Positions 47,220 through 57,139 of a stretch of 64,000 nucleotides of DNA are shown piece by piece (the stretch's first letter is position 1; each line of letters begins with the position of its first letter). The notes below the pieces were generated by a model, which was not told the DNA's origin, ran no database searches, and saw nothing but the letters and a program-made list of their open reading frames with translations. Where the stretch lies: the NCBI RefSeq assembly GCF_021654285.1, contig NZ_JAKFZS010000010.1, positions 159,534-223,533 on the forward strand, written 5' to 3'. The stretch comes from Pseudoalteromonas luteoviolacea. Lineage in GTDB: Bacteria; Pseudomonadota; Gammaproteobacteria; Enterobacterales; Alteromonadaceae. The translations under genes were made by a program, and so were the position numbers.

Positions 47220-47586
47220 AAGGTTGTTCCTATAATACTGCTTGTTCGTTGCAATGCAGAGAATTATTTCTCATCCACTTTTTCTGATGACTGTTATTTA
47301 CTCAATTACCCATTGGTCTATGAGACTAAGGTTGAATAGCTCACATCTTTTCAAAAAATACGTGTGGCAATAATTGATTACACTTCTTTTTATCTTGTCA
47401 CAACTGGCCCTCTGGTCTTACTGAGTGAGAGACAGTATGCTGGTGCTCGTTAATTTATAGTTAAATATTCCCAGTTTGGATAAACTTAAAGCAACAATTA
47501 CAACTAAGGTCTAATACTTAATCGTTTGCTTGTAAGTGATCCTTGAGAGAAGCCGCTATAGGCAAGTAATTAATATGGAGATGAGT
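47220..47586. promoter_or_regulatory. Divergent regulatory region of porin and acs, with shared motif
   Basis: TTACAACTAAGGTCTAA at 47499-47515, about 75 bp before acs, matches the element upstream of the symporter operon at 15 of 17 positions. A related GACTAAGGTTGAATA lies at 47324-47338, next to a partly mirrored GGTCT. These repeated ACTAAGG elements suggest several regulator sites. No further confident promoter elements were assigned. Confidence 0.5.
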
Positions 47587-49527
47587 ATGTCACAGAGCAT
47601 TTATCCGGTACCTGAAGCGATCAAGCAGGCTGCACTTGTAGATAATGAACAATATCAAGCACTGTATCAGCAGTCGATTGACAACCCTGAGGGGTTTTGG
47701 GCTGAACATGGTAAACGCCTAGACTGGTTCACACCTTATAATAAAGTTAAAAACACGTCTTTTGACAAAGGCCATATCAGCATTAAGTGGTTTGAAGATG
47801 GTGTGTTGAATGCCTCATATAACTGTATCGACCGCCACTTAGAAAAAAATGCCAATAAGGTTGCCATGATCTGGGAAGGTGATAACCCAGAGCACAGTGA
47901 AAATATTACTTTTCAAACGTTACATGATGAAGTGGCTAAATTAGCAAATGGCCTTAAAAAGCTAGGTGTTCAAAAGGGCGATCGCGTTGCTATTTATATG
48001 CCAATGACCCCACAGGCTATTTATGCCATGCAAGCATGCGCGCGCATTGGGGCAATTCACTCTGTGGTATTTGGTGGTTTCTCTCCATCTGCAATTGCAG
48101 ATCGTATTAAAGACTCAGGTGCAAAAGTTGTGATCACGTCAGACGAAGGTCGTCGTGGTGGCAATGCTGTACCATTGAAAGCCAATGTGGATGAAGCCGT
48201 ATCACAGGAATCAGTCACGACCATTGAGCATGTTATTGTACATCAGCTAACGGGCGGTGAGGTTGAGTGGAACGCACATGACGTTTGGTGGCATGAGCTA
48301 GTTGCTGATGTACCGACTGAGTGTACGCCTGAGCCGATGAATGCAGAAGACCCGCTTTTCATTTTATATACATCAGGTTCAACAGGTCAGCCAAAAGGTG
48401 TTGTACATACGACAGGCGGCTACCTCGTCTACGCATCCATGACACATGAGTATGTATTTGACCTACAAGAGGATGACGTTTTTTGGTGTACTGCTGATGT
48501 AGGTTGGATCACAGGTCACAGTTACATGGCTTATGGTCCTTTGGTTAACGGATGCACACAAGTTATTTTTGAAGGTGTACCAACTTATCCAACTTCTGGC
48601 CGTATTGGTGAAGTGGTTGATAAACACCAAGTCACCATTCTTTATACTGCACCAACTGCCATTCGCGCGCTGATGGCCAAAGGCGATGAGCCTACAGCTA
48701 GCTCTGAACGCACAAGCTTAAGAATTATGGGATCTGTGGGTGAGCCAATCAACCCTGAAGCATGGGCTTGGTACTACGAGCAAATTGGTAATAGTGCGTG
48801 CCCGATTGTAGATACTTGGTGGCAAACTGAAACTGGTGGCATCATGATCACACCATTGCCTGGTGCAACAGATATGAAGCCTGGCTCTGCGACACGCCCA
48901 TTTTTCGGTATTGCACCGGCATTATTTGATGCTGAAGGCAATACACTTGAAGGGGCAACAGAAGGCAATTTAGTTATATTAGACAGCTGGCCATCTCAAG
49001 CTCGCACCGTGTATGGTGACCATGAGCGTTTTGAGCAAACTTACTTCTCAGCTTATCCTGGTGTTTACTTCACAGGAGACGGCTGTCGTCGTGATGAAGA
49101 TGGCTATTACTGGATCACAGGCCGAGTTGATGATGTATTGAATGTATCAGGACATAGACTTGGTACAGCTGAAATTGAAAGCGCGTTAGTTGCTCACGAA
49201 GCAGTTGCTGAGGCTGCAGTTGTGGGTTATCCGCATGATATTAAAGGTCAGGGCATTTATGTTTATGTCACACCAAATGAAGGCGTGGTTGTCACTGATG
49301 ACCTAACAAAAGAAGTAAGAAGCTGGGTACGTAAAGAGTTAAGCCCAATTGCATCACCAGATATGATCCAATGGTCACCAGGCTTACCGAAAACGCGTTC
49401 AGGTAAAATTATGCGTCGTATTTTACGTAAAATTGCGGCAAATGAGTATCAACAGCTCGGCGATACGTCGACACTTGCAGACCCAACTGTAGTTGATGAA
49501 TTAATTGAAAATCGTTTAAACCGTTAA
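47587..49527 (+). CDS. acs: Acetyl-CoA synthetase
   Basis: Activates acetate to acetyl-CoA through acetyl-AMP; 646 residues. Motifs are the ATP loop [38 protein letters not shown], and the acetylatable Lys in [18 protein letters not shown] near the C-terminus. Three in-frame ATGs occur at 47575, 47581 and 47587; GGAG at 47577-47580 is correctly spaced only for the last, which gives the family start [10 protein letters not shown]. The CrbR-like regulator follows after a terminator hairpin. Confidence 0.97.
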   Translation: MSQSIYPVPEAIKQAALVDNEQYQALYQQSIDNPEGFWAEHGKRLDWFTPYNKVKNTSFDKGHISIKWFEDGVLNASYNCIDRHLEKNANKVAMIWEGDNPEHSENITFQTLHDEVAKLANGLKKLGVQKGDRVAIYMPMTPQAIYAMQACARIGAIHSVVFGGFSPSAIADRIKDSGAKVVITSDEGRRGGNAVPLKANVDEAVSQESVTTIEHVIVHQLTGGEVEWNAHDVWWHELVADVPTECTPEPMNAEDPLFILYTSGSTGQPKGVVHTTGGYLVYASMTHEYVFDLQEDDVFWCTADVGWITGHSYMAYGPLVNGCTQVIFEGVPTYPTSGRIGEVVDKHQVTILYTAPTAIRALMAKGDEPTASSERTSLRIMGSVGEPINPEAWAWYYEQIGNSACPIVDTWWQTETGGIMITPLPGATDMKPGSATRPFFGIAPALFDAEGNTLEGATEGNLVILDSWPSQARTVYGDHERFEQTYFSAYPGVYFTGDGCRRDEDGYYWITGRVDDVLNVSGHRLGTAEIESALVAHEAVAEAAVVGYPHDIKGQGIYVYVTPNEGVVVTDDLTKEVRSWVRKELSPIASPDMIQWSPGLPKTRSGKIMRRILRKIAANEYQQLGDTSTLADPTVVDELIENRLNR

Positions 49528-49573
49528 TTGAGCGTTAAAAACTTGAAATTTAGCGAATTCTAAACGTACTATA

Positions 49574-49608
49574 TCGGCTGTCTTTATACTAAAGACAGCC
49601 GATTTTTT
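49574..49608 (+). terminator. Terminator between acs and the response regulator, abutting its ribosome site
   Basis: TCGGCTGTCTTT (49574-49585) and AAAGACAGCCGA (49591-49602) pair perfectly, followed by six T. The AGGAG of the next gene comes directly after, so downstream expression depends on read-through or a separate start. Confidence 0.9.
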
Positions 49609-49619
49609 AGGAGCTATGC

Positions 49620-50273
49620 ATGAATCAGTTTTTAATTGCGGATGATCACCCCCTGTTTAGAGAAGCGTTAAAGGGGGCTTTGCAAAATCAGTTTGAAGGC
49701 CTTGAAGTTATCGAATCAGAAAACTTTGAGCAAACATTACAGCGGTTGTCTCAGTATGATGACTTAGATTTACTATTGCTTGATTTACATATGCCAGGTA
49801 ATGGTGATTTATATGGTCTTATAAGAATAAGAGAAGACCACCCAGCCCTGCCTATTGTTGTGGTTTCAGGCAGTGAAGATTTGAATGTCATATCTAAAGT
49901 TATGGGCTACGGCGCAATGGGCTTCATACCGAAGGCATCTTCCTCACAAGATATTGTCAGTGCTTTACAGCAAGTCTTAGAGGGCGAGAGTTGGCTCCCC
50001 GTTGATATCAAGGAGCAAATCCAAGACCTTGATGGGGAAGATAGAGAGTTGGCACAGCAAATTGCTTCACTCACGCCACAGCAATATAAAGTACTGCAGT
50101 ACTTGCATGAAGGGCTACTAAACAAGCAAATTGCGTACGAGCTGAATATCTCAGAAGCCACGGTGAAAGCGCATATTACCGCTATATTTAGAAAACTCGG
50201 TGTGTATAACCGCACCCAAGCTGTATTGATCGCTTCCAAATTACAATTAGAACCAATCGAGGCGGCAAAGTAG
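49620..50273 (+). CDS. crbR: LuxR-family response regulator, CrbR-like
   Basis: 217 residues: receiver domain with Asp 55 in LLLLDLHMPGNGD and Lys in GFIPKASSSQDI, then a LuxR-type helix-turn-helix (LTPQQYKVLQYLHEGLLNKQ, ISEATVKAHITAIFRKLGVY). CrbR is the partner of CrbS and activates acs in Vibrio. The position directly after acs, with a CrbS-like kinase elsewhere in the window, supports this name. A ribosome site AGGAGC precedes the ATG. The identification is by architecture and context. Confidence 0.82.
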   Translation: MNQFLIADDHPLFREALKGALQNQFEGLEVIESENFEQTLQRLSQYDDLDLLLLDLHMPGNGDLYGLIRIREDHPALPIVVVSGSEDLNVISKVMGYGAMGFIPKASSSQDIVSALQQVLEGESWLPVDIKEQIQDLDGEDRELAQQIASLTPQQYKVLQYLHEGLLNKQIAYELNISEATVKAHITAIFRKLGVYNRTQAVLIASKLQLEPIEAAK

Positions 50274-50289
50274 CATTAAGCTACTTTTG
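50267..50289 (+). terminator. Terminator overlapping the regulator stop codon
   Basis: AAAGTAGC (50267-50274) and GCTACTTT (50280-50287) pair around ATTAA and are followed by T. The TAG stop lies in the left arm. Confidence 0.7.
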
Positions 50290-50309
50290 CACCTTCTTTA
50301 CTGAGGCTA

Positions 50310-51149
50310 TCATTTAAAAACAACGGTTTTGTTACCATTGATAAATAGCTTGTGCTCTGAAGCCAGTTGCAGCGCTTTACAAAAAACGGTTTTTTCAATA
50401 TCTCTGCCTATTTTGGCCATCGCATCCGCTGTATCAGCATGCGTCACTTGCGTGACATCCTGTACAATGATAGGCCCCTCATCTAATTCATTATTGACGA
50501 AATGGGCTGTTGCCCCAATGATTTTCACGCCGCGTTCAAATGCTTGATGATAAGGCTTAGCACCGATGAATGCGGGTAAAAATGAATGGTGAATGTTGAT
50601 GATCTTGTCTTCAAATCGAGCAACAAATTCAGGGCTTAAAATACGCATATATTTCGCTAGGCAAACTAAATCTGGATTGTAACTTTCAATTAAGTCGCCC
50701 ACCTGTTGATCATGCTCTGTACGGCTTAAACCTTCATGAGACAAGCAGTGAAAAGGGATATCAAACGCGTTTGCTAGAGGTTCTAAAGTAGGATAATTAG
50801 CAATAACGGCTTGTACTTCAATATTAAGCGCATTTTCAAATTGCTTGAGCAACACACCACCTAAGCAATGTGCTTCTTTTGTGGCGAGTAATACCACTTT
50901 TACTTTTGTCGGGCTGTGTAATTTTACTAGCGCATCATCAGGCAAATTAGCTTGGAGCTGCGAAATAAACTGCTCGGTCGGCGTACCGGTTAATTCGGTT
51001 CGCATAAAAAAGCGTTTACCTTCTCTGTCTACAAACTCATTGTTACGAACAATATTTAAATGATGCTCGTGACATAGGCTGGTTATTTTGGCGATTAGCC
51101 CGATATCGTCACTACATTGTGTTGTTAATATAAAACTCATGGTCCTCAT
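50310..51149 (-). CDS. purU: Formyltetrahydrofolate deformylase
   Basis: PurU hydrolyses 10-formyl-THF to formate and THF. Of 279 residues, an N-terminal ACT domain (about 5-85: SDDIGLIAKITSLCHEHHLN) precedes the formyltransferase-like catalytic domain with INIHHSFLPAFIGAKPYHQA and GATAHFVNNELDEGPIIVQD, carrying the Asn-His-Asp set. A second ATG three codons later is possible. It converges with the CrbR-like gene. Confidence 0.95.
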   Translation of the reverse strand: MRTMSFILTTQCSDDIGLIAKITSLCHEHHLNIVRNNEFVDREGKRFFMRTELTGTPTEQFISQLQANLPDDALVKLHSPTKVKVVLLATKEAHCLGGVLLKQFENALNIEVQAVIANYPTLEPLANAFDIPFHCLSHEGLSRTEHDQQVGDLIESYNPDLVCLAKYMRILSPEFVARFEDKIINIHHSFLPAFIGAKPYHQAFERGVKIIGATAHFVNNELDEGPIIVQDVTQVTHADTADAMAKIGRDIEKTVFCKALQLASEHKLFINGNKTVVFK

Positions 51150-51286
51150 TCCATTTGTATGGTGGTTTCTCAGGTTACCCCAATGGAAAGAAATTGTATT
51201 GTTCTAGATGAATTATTTATTCAATGATGAGTAAATTTCACACCAAAAATAATTACATGAGTTTTAGTTTTTTCTAATTTCAACGT

Positions 51287-51880
51287 TTACAATGCCAATT
51301 TCCTGCGAATACGGCTCAGCGCTATGGGGGTAATACCAATATGCGAAGCGACCATTTTTAGGGGGACGCGCTCACTGAGTTCAGGGTTTCGGTCAATAAA
51401 GTTTAAATACCTTTGCTCTGCACTGTGATGGACAAAGGCATACTCACGCTCTTCTTTTTTGATAAAGAGGTTTTCCAGTAGTTGCGTATAAGCCTCTAAA
51501 AACCCTGGGTGTGATTTCATGGTATGAAAGAAAGTATGCCATTCAAATTCAAGACAGATCACATCATCTAAAGCTTCAATACTAAATAATGCAGGCGTAT
51601 TTTGTGTCATAGCGCGAGTAGAACCGGCGATACAAGGTGCGCTGGCAAAGGCTTGCGTAAACTCTTTTCCCTCCGCAGAGACGTTAAAGTAGCGCACGTC
51701 CCCTTGAGTGATAAAAAATAAGTTGGGTGCGGGACTGCCTTGGCTCATTAGTAAAGCATTTTTAGGATGGTGTTTGAGTTTGCCTTGTAAGCCATACTTT
51801 TGAAAATCTTCGGTGCACAGAGGCTTTGCGTCGGTACTGAAAAAAGAGACGAAATCTGCGAGCTTATGTTGTATGTTCAA
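51287..51880 (-). CDS. Crp/Fnr-family transcriptional regulator
   Basis: 197 residues. The N-terminal cyclic-nucleotide-binding-type jelly roll (about 30-130) includes LFFITQGDVRYFNVSAEGKE, but the cAMP phosphate-binding cassette is not conserved, so the ligand is uncertain. A short C-terminal helix-turn-helix reads VPLKMVASHIGITPIALSRI. The start is a TTG with AAGGA eight bases upstream; no in-frame ATG is available. It lies beside an EamA transporter gene transcribed the same way and may control it. Confidence 0.85.
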   Translation of the reverse strand: MNIQHKLADFVSFFSTDAKPLCTEDFQKYGLQGKLKHHPKNALLMSQGSPAPNLFFITQGDVRYFNVSAEGKEFTQAFASAPCIAGSTRAMTQNTPALFSIEALDDVICLEFEWHTFFHTMKSHPGFLEAYTQLLENLFIKKEEREYAFVHHSAEQRYLNFIDRNPELSERVPLKMVASHIGITPIALSRIRRKLAL

Positions 51881-51917
51881 GCGACATTCCTTGATGATAC
51901 GACTTTATAGGAACATG

Positions 51918-52784
51918 TTAGGGTGCACGCGTTATCAAGTAAAGTGCAAAAAATGCAACTAATAAAGCGGGTGTGCTAAGTAAAAATTGGGACAATCCGC
52001 CTTGAAAAAAGATCACAAATGCGGGCACTAAATAGGTCATGGCTAAAAAAGCATTTGGGCTTACCTTTTTTAATAAGTGTTGCTGCAAAAAGAAAGTGCC
52101 CAGTGTCGTAAACAAAGTTAAGTAGATGAGCCATGTCCAAAATGTGTGGCTCTGCCAAACTAAATGTGTGAGGTCACCATAAAACAGCATAATGGGTAAA
52201 AGCAGCAGGCTACCAAGGAGTGCAATATAAAATGTGCTGGTCAGGGCTGACTGTGTGGTTGCCCACTTTTTTATCAAAATAACATGCATGGCGAGACAAA
52301 AACAGGCAGCTAAAAACACAGTGTCTCCATATTGCCATTTGCTTAGAGCCTGCAGGTTATTCTGCCCATTTATGAGCATCCAGATAGCGCTGGCGGTGCC
52401 AATCAAAAAACCGAGTAATTGGCTTGTGCGGGTTTTAATGCCCATAAATATAAAACTCAAAAACACACTAATGAGTGGCAGTAAGGTATAGATGACCGCC
52501 GTTTTTTCTGCGGTTATGGTTTTTAAAGATTCAAATAAGCCGACAAAAAACAGCACTAAAAAGCCACTGATCAAAGTGTATTGCCCGATTTGCTTTACGG
52601 TTAGTTTGACGTTGCTGGAGCGCCAAACAAGCGGCGCGAGGCAAAGGCTTGTCAGGATAAAGCGCAAGCAAGTCGCTGCAATTGGACTGGCGTAAGGCAG
52701 TACTTTGCCAGACACCACAAACGATGAGGAGAGTAAGCCGACCCATACAAGCAGGAGTATGGGCTGGGCGAGCGTGTGATTCAT
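51918..52784 (-). CDS. EamA/DMT-family transporter
   Basis: A 288-residue membrane protein with ten predicted helices in two EamA repeats (first LLLVWVGLLSSSFVVSGKVL; second from about residue 145). The frame is open far upstream, but GAGGTG before the ATG at 52784 and the membrane helix directly after it mark the start. Family members export metabolites, amino acids or drugs; the substrate is unknown. It follows the N-acetyltransferase gene by 22 bp, suggesting a detoxification pair. Confidence 0.88.
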   Translation of the reverse strand: MNHTLAQPILLLVWVGLLSSSFVVSGKVLPYASPIAATCLRFILTSLCLAPLVWRSSNVKLTVKQIGQYTLISGFLVLFFVGLFESLKTITAEKTAVIYTLLPLISVFLSFIFMGIKTRTSQLLGFLIGTASAIWMLINGQNNLQALSKWQYGDTVFLAACFCLAMHVILIKKWATTQSALTSTFYIALLGSLLLLPIMLFYGDLTHLVWQSHTFWTWLIYLTLFTTLGTFFLQQHLLKKVSPNAFLAMTYLVPAFVIFFQGGLSQFLLSTPALLVAFFALYLITRAP

Positions 52785-52806
52785 AATTTTCACCTCGGTA
52801 AAGGGA

Positions 52807-53625
52807 TCAGCTTTGTTGTGCAGGTTTTGCAAACTTGCTAAATAAATAGGCGGAGATTGCCTCATCAATATTGAGCGAAAACACCCCAGTAAGTAGCTGG
52901 TGGAGCTGCTCGATGTTATCAATTTCGGTGACGTCGGTGTGGTTAGCGGTAATATGGTGATATTCACCATTTCTCAGAGAATGTGTTTCATTAAGCGTTT
53001 TTTTACTGACAACCAAGTTGTTTACAAAAGCAGCATTGGGATGCTTGTGAGAGTAAAAGTGACTGAGTTCACAGTCTGCTTCGCTATAGTGGTTAAGATC
53101 AAAAGTGTAGAGTGTGAAATATTCCCCATTTTTTAAAACATCAAAGCAGTACTCTTGGGCTTTATTTTGACTTATGCGATAGGTCATGTGCCCTTGTCGC
53201 TGTGGTACATCTAACACCAGCTTAAGCGGGAATATCGCTCCTTGCGGTCCAAAGCCAACATCGAGTAAATAGTGTGTACCTTGATATGTGACGAGCGTTG
53301 CTCTGTGCGTTCTCGGCACTTCTACATCTCTGTTGTATACCACCTTGGCGAGCAGCAGTTTTACTTCAAAACCTAAATTTTTCAGGACATGAAAAACCAG
53401 CTTGTTATGTTCGAAACAATATCCACCAAATTGCTTTTGGATGATTTTAGTGAACAGATGGTCTACCTCCAAAGGTAAGGGGTGTTTTAACACTGCTGAT
53501 ACACTGTTGAATGTATGTTTAGCCACATGTCGGCTTTGCAGCTGCGCTAAAAAATCCGTGTCAAGTGGAAGCTCAGTAAGCGCTAAATCAGCCAAATAGT
53601 CGTTTACGATTTGCATGTCTGTCAT
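52807..53625 (-). CDS. Arylamine N-acetyltransferase
   Basis: A 272-residue NAT enzyme that transfers acetyl from acetyl-CoA to aromatic amines or hydrazines. The catalytic triad is visible: Cys in QFGGYCFEHNKLVFHVL near residue 69, His in VPRTHRATLVTY, and Asp in LLDVGFGPQGA. AGGAG lies before the ATG. It precedes the EamA transporter and diverges from an NAD(P)-binding protein across a region holding a repeated palindrome. Confidence 0.92.
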   Translation of the reverse strand: MTDMQIVNDYLADLALTELPLDTDFLAQLQSRHVAKHTFNSVSAVLKHPLPLEVDHLFTKIIQKQFGGYCFEHNKLVFHVLKNLGFEVKLLLAKVVYNRDVEVPRTHRATLVTYQGTHYLLDVGFGPQGAIFPLKLVLDVPQRQGHMTYRISQNKAQEYCFDVLKNGEYFTLYTFDLNHYSEADCELSHFYSHKHPNAAFVNNLVVSKKTLNETHSLRNGEYHHITANHTDVTEIDNIEQLHQLLTGVFSLNIDEAISAYLFSKFAKPAQQS

Positions 53626-53686
53626 GGTGTTTGCTCCTTGTTTTCATTGAGTGCCTAGCTTAATCGTAAGCAGGTAGGTTGTAATG

Positions 53687-53750
53687 AACCTAGGTTTATT
53701 CCTTTGAATTTTTATTTTTTGCAGAAATAAACCTAGGTTAATTCCTATGA
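53687..53750. promoter_or_regulatory. Two direct copies of a palindromic operator candidate
   Basis: AACCTAGGTT occurs at 53687-53696 and 53730-53739. Each is followed by [T/A]ATTCCT[T/A]TGA, so a 20-bp unit is repeated with 43-bp spacing, near four helical turns. The unit core is itself a perfect palindrome. It lies between the divergent NAT and NAD(P)-binding genes, the expected place for a shared operator. Confidence 0.65.
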
Positions 53751-53809
53751 TTGAAAATACTTTTAAAGTGGAGGTGTTTCTTAAGCATATAAATTGAAAG
53801 GAGAAGTAC

Positions 53810-54451
53810 ATGCGTATCACAGTATTTGGAGCCACAGGTAATATAGGTCAGGCGGTCGTCAATGAAGCAATTGCACGAGGACATCAAGTGACGGCGGTAA
53901 CGCGAGATGTGCGAAAAGTGTCACAGCTACCTGCTGAGGCGTATGCGCAAGTGGGTGATGTAAATGACATTCAAGATGTGATCCGCTTGAGTAAAGGGCA
54001 AGATTTGGTGATCAGTGCAACCAGGCCAACGGCGGGCCAGGAAAAGCAACTTGTCGATATTGCGGAGTCTTTACTGACAGGCTTACGAGAGACACGCACA
54101 CGTTTATTACTCGTAGGTGGCGCGGCTTGCTTGACGGTTCCCAACTCGAACGGTGGTCTGGTTTTAAACGATACTTCGCTGGTCCCCCCCGCATGGAAAG
54201 ACATCGCTCAAGCCTGCTTTGAGCAATATCAACATTGTGAAGCACATGAAAATCAGAATTGGAGTTATGCCAGTCCTTCGGCATTGATTGGTGAAGGCGC
54301 ACGTACCGAACAGTTTAGAGTCAGTGAGGGCGAGTTATTGGTTGATGAGACGGGCAAGTCGCATATTTCATGGCAAGACTTTGCAATTGCGCTAATTAAT
54401 GAAGCCGAGTCGGCGACGTATGTGGAGAAAGTTTTTACGGCGGGTTATTAA
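53810..54451 (+). CDS. NAD(P)-binding (NmrA-like) atypical short-chain reductase
   Basis: 213 residues with an N-terminal dinucleotide fold RITVFGATGNIGQAVVNEAI and the following basic-residue loop TAVTRDVRKV. LLLVGGAACLTVPNS is the strand and serine-less catalytic region typical of atypical members that bind NADPH as sensors or reductases. A strong GGAGAAGTAC ribosome site precedes it. It is divergent from NAT. Substrate is unknown. Confidence 0.87.
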   Translation: MRITVFGATGNIGQAVVNEAIARGHQVTAVTRDVRKVSQLPAEAYAQVGDVNDIQDVIRLSKGQDLVISATRPTAGQEKQLVDIAESLLTGLRETRTRLLLVGGAACLTVPNSNGGLVLNDTSLVPPAWKDIAQACFEQYQHCEAHENQNWSYASPSALIGEGARTEQFRVSEGELLVDETGKSHISWQDFAIALINEAESATYVEKVFTAGY

Positions 54452-54614
54452 TTTAACCATTATCGCCAAATGCAGGTATTTAATACTAACTTGGCTGAAT
54501 ACTGTCGCGCATTTGTTGTCGTTTGGCTGTTGATACTGATTGTGATTTGTTGTGGTTCAGCGCCACTGAAGCGATTATACTGGCGAAATTGGTATTGTTC
54601 GGAAGCGCTAATAA

Positions 54615-55100
54615 ATGGAAAAGTACGAAGAACTATTAGTCTCAATTAGAAAGGTGATCCGCGCCATTGACTTGCATTCAAAGCAACTTAATAAGTCATC
54701 GGGGCTGACTGGTCCACAACTATTGATTATGCAGGAAATTGCGCGCGTAAAAGGTGTCACTGCTAGCCAAATCGCGAAGCATGTTAATTTAAGTGCCGCG
54801 ACGGTGACCAACATACTTGATCGTTTGGAGAGCCGAGGTTTAGTCGAGCGAGTGCGCAGCGCACAAGATAAACGTCGTGTGAGTCTGTTTTTGTCTCCAC
54901 AAGGGAAGAATTTATTAATTGATGCACCGCAGCCATTGCAAGAACACTTTATACAAAACTTTTGTGAGTTAGAGGAATGGGAGCAATCCTTGTTACTCTC
55001 GTCTATGCAGCGGATCGCCACCATGATGGATGCAAATGAACTCGATGCGGCACCGGTGCTTGAGATAGCACCGATGAACCAAACCGAATCGGGAAAGTAA
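54615..55100 (+). CDS. MarR-family regulator (possibly CosR-like)
   Basis: 161 residues with a winged helix: GVTASQIAKHVNLSAATVTN, then the wing LESRGLVERVRSAQDKRRVS. It converges, 5 bp apart, with a BCCT osmolyte transporter gene. In Vibrio the MarR-type CosR represses compatible-solute genes and is encoded beside a BCCT transporter, so a similar role is inferred. It could instead regulate the upstream NAT/NAD(P) group. Confidence 0.85.
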   Translation: MEKYEELLVSIRKVIRAIDLHSKQLNKSSGLTGPQLLIMQEIARVKGVTASQIAKHVNLSAATVTNILDRLESRGLVERVRSAQDKRRVSLFLSPQGKNLLIDAPQPLQEHFIQNFCELEEWEQSLLLSSMQRIATMMDANELDAAPVLEIAPMNQTESGK

Positions 55101-55105
55101 CCGTG

Positions 55106-57058
55106 CTACTCTCGCAGCACATTTAAGAAGTGAAGGTGCTTTTGATATTGCGCTAATACATCGCTGATGATGGCGCTTTCAGACCACCCCATGATGTCAT
55201 AGTTTTGACCGCCTTCACTGAGGTACACCTCGGCGCGATAATACGAGTCACTATCTGCGACATCACTTTGCGTAAAATCTGGTTGCAATGCTTCACTTTT
55301 ATACACACCATAAATGAAGTCGTGCTCGTCACCGTGATGAACGGTAAGAATAACGGCTGCGTTATTTACTTTGACTTCAGCCTCGACTTGGTTGCTTTCA
55401 AATTCATTCCTGATTTTTTTCAGCGCAGGTTTCACCTCTTTTAAGATAAATTTATCAACCTTACCTTTAGCTGGCGTCGCGATAAGCAGCGCAAGGCTCT
55501 CTTGCCACGTTTGCTCATCATTGACTTGGTTATCAAACGTCATTGGCATGGTGTGTGTACTGCGTTTGGCATCGTCAATACGCAGTGCGCGAATGAGGCC
55601 GTAACAGGCAACGAGCAGTACCACTGAGAATGGCAGAGCACTAACTATGGTGAGTGTTTGCAGTGCATCAAGACCGCCCGCTAAGCTCAGCGCTGCGGCG
55701 ACAACCCCGACCCCAATCGACCAAAATAATCGCTGCCAAAGTGGGGTGTTATTGCTGCCGTTTGAGCAGAGCATATCGATAACCATGGCACCAGAGTCAC
55801 AAGAGGTGACAAAAAACACCACAATCATGATGATAGATAGGCCGATTAAAAACTCAGACAGAGGGAAGTTTTCTAGAAATACAAACAGGGCAACGGCCGA
55901 GTTGTTGCTGACCATATCTGAGATCCCTGTCATGCCTTGCTCAAAAATCATTGCCAGTGCCGAGTTACCAAAAATGGTCATCCACAATAAGGTGAATGCG
56001 GTCGGAATACAGGTGACGCCAATCACAAACTCTCGAATAGTACGGCCCTTTGATATACGAGCAATAAAGAGGCCGACAAAAGGTGCCCAAGCAAGCCACC
56101 AACCCCAATAAAAAATCGTCCAGCCGCCAATCCAATCTTTTTTCTCATACGCGAATAAGTTGAAGGTGGTAGACACAATATCCGATAAATAGTCACCGAC
56201 ATTTTGTACATATGCTTGCAGTAAAAACACACTTGGGCCAATAAAGAAGATCAGGGCTAACAGTACTACAGCGAGTATCATATTGGTCTGGGATAGAATT
56301 TTAATGCCTTTATCTAACCCCGTCGCCACGGAGATAGATGCCAGTGCCGTAATGGTGATCATAATGATGACTTGATTTTGCACCGAGACATCAAAAGAGA
56401 ACAAGTAGGCTAGCCCAGAGTTGACCTGCGCTGCGCCCAGGCCTAAAGAGGTCGCGACACCAAATACAGTGCCGACAACAGCAAAAACATCCACAGTATG
56501 GCCTATCCAGCCATGAATTTTGTCACCAATAATCGGGTAAAGCGCTGATCGCAGTGTCAGTGGTAATTTATGTCGATAACTAAAATAAGCCAAAATCATC
56601 GCCACAATGGCGTAGATGGCCCATGCGTGGAACCCCCAGTGGAAAAAGGTGATCCGCATGGCTTCTTTGATGGCTTCAACTGAGCCGGTATTTGCAGACG
56701 GCGGCGAGACAAAGTGCATCACGGGCTCAGCGACACCAAAAAACATCAAACCTATGCCCATGCCAGCGGCAAATAACATGGCCAGCCAAGTCGAAAAACT
56801 ATAATCGGGGTCCGAGTGGTCGGGTCCTAATTTAATCTCGCCAAAACGTGACATGCTCAAATACACGACTAAGCCTAATATGATGGCGACGGTTAAGACA
56901 TAAAACCAGCTGCCATTTTGGGTGATGGCTGATTGAGTAACAGAAAAGAGTGATGAGGCAGTTGAAGGGCTGATCACTGCAAAAATCACCAACGCCAATA
57001 CAATTGCTGACGCGCTGTAAAAAACGGGGAGATTTAGAGAGGTGTTGTCTTTTTTCAT
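55106..57058 (-). CDS. BCCT-family choline/glycine betaine transporter
   Basis: A 650-residue transporter with 12 membrane helices. Family marks are MLFAAGMGIGLMFFGVAEPV and the substrate-site region TIFYWGWWLAWAPFVGLFIA. A hydrophilic C-terminal domain of about 140 residues (after about 510) is like that of BetT. It imports betaine or choline with Na+ or H+ for osmoprotection. A MarR regulator faces it, and an AblB-like acetyltransferase lies just downstream of its divergent end at 57140. Confidence 0.93.
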   Translation of the reverse strand: MKKDNTSLNLPVFYSASAIVLALVIFAVISPSTASSLFSVTQSAITQNGSWFYVLTVAIILGLVVYLSMSRFGEIKLGPDHSDPDYSFSTWLAMLFAAGMGIGLMFFGVAEPVMHFVSPPSANTGSVEAIKEAMRITFFHWGFHAWAIYAIVAMILAYFSYRHKLPLTLRSALYPIIGDKIHGWIGHTVDVFAVVGTVFGVATSLGLGAAQVNSGLAYLFSFDVSVQNQVIIMITITALASISVATGLDKGIKILSQTNMILAVVLLALIFFIGPSVFLLQAYVQNVGDYLSDIVSTTFNLFAYEKKDWIGGWTIFYWGWWLAWAPFVGLFIARISKGRTIREFVIGVTCIPTAFTLLWMTIFGNSALAMIFEQGMTGISDMVSNNSAVALFVFLENFPLSEFLIGLSIIMIVVFFVTSCDSGAMVIDMLCSNGSNNTPLWQRLFWSIGVGVVAAALSLAGGLDALQTLTIVSALPFSVVLLVACYGLIRALRIDDAKRSTHTMPMTFDNQVNDEQTWQESLALLIATPAKGKVDKFILKEVKPALKKIRNEFESNQVEAEVKVNNAAVILTVHHGDEHDFIYGVYKSEALQPDFTQSDVADSDSYYRAEVYLSEGGQNYDIMGWSESAIISDVLAQYQKHLHFLNVLRE

Positions 57059-57139
57059 AGTGAAACTCTATTGATTAGACTACAAATTACTTTGCTTGGC
57101 TAAGGACAAAATAATACATTTGTCATTGAGGTAACCGCA

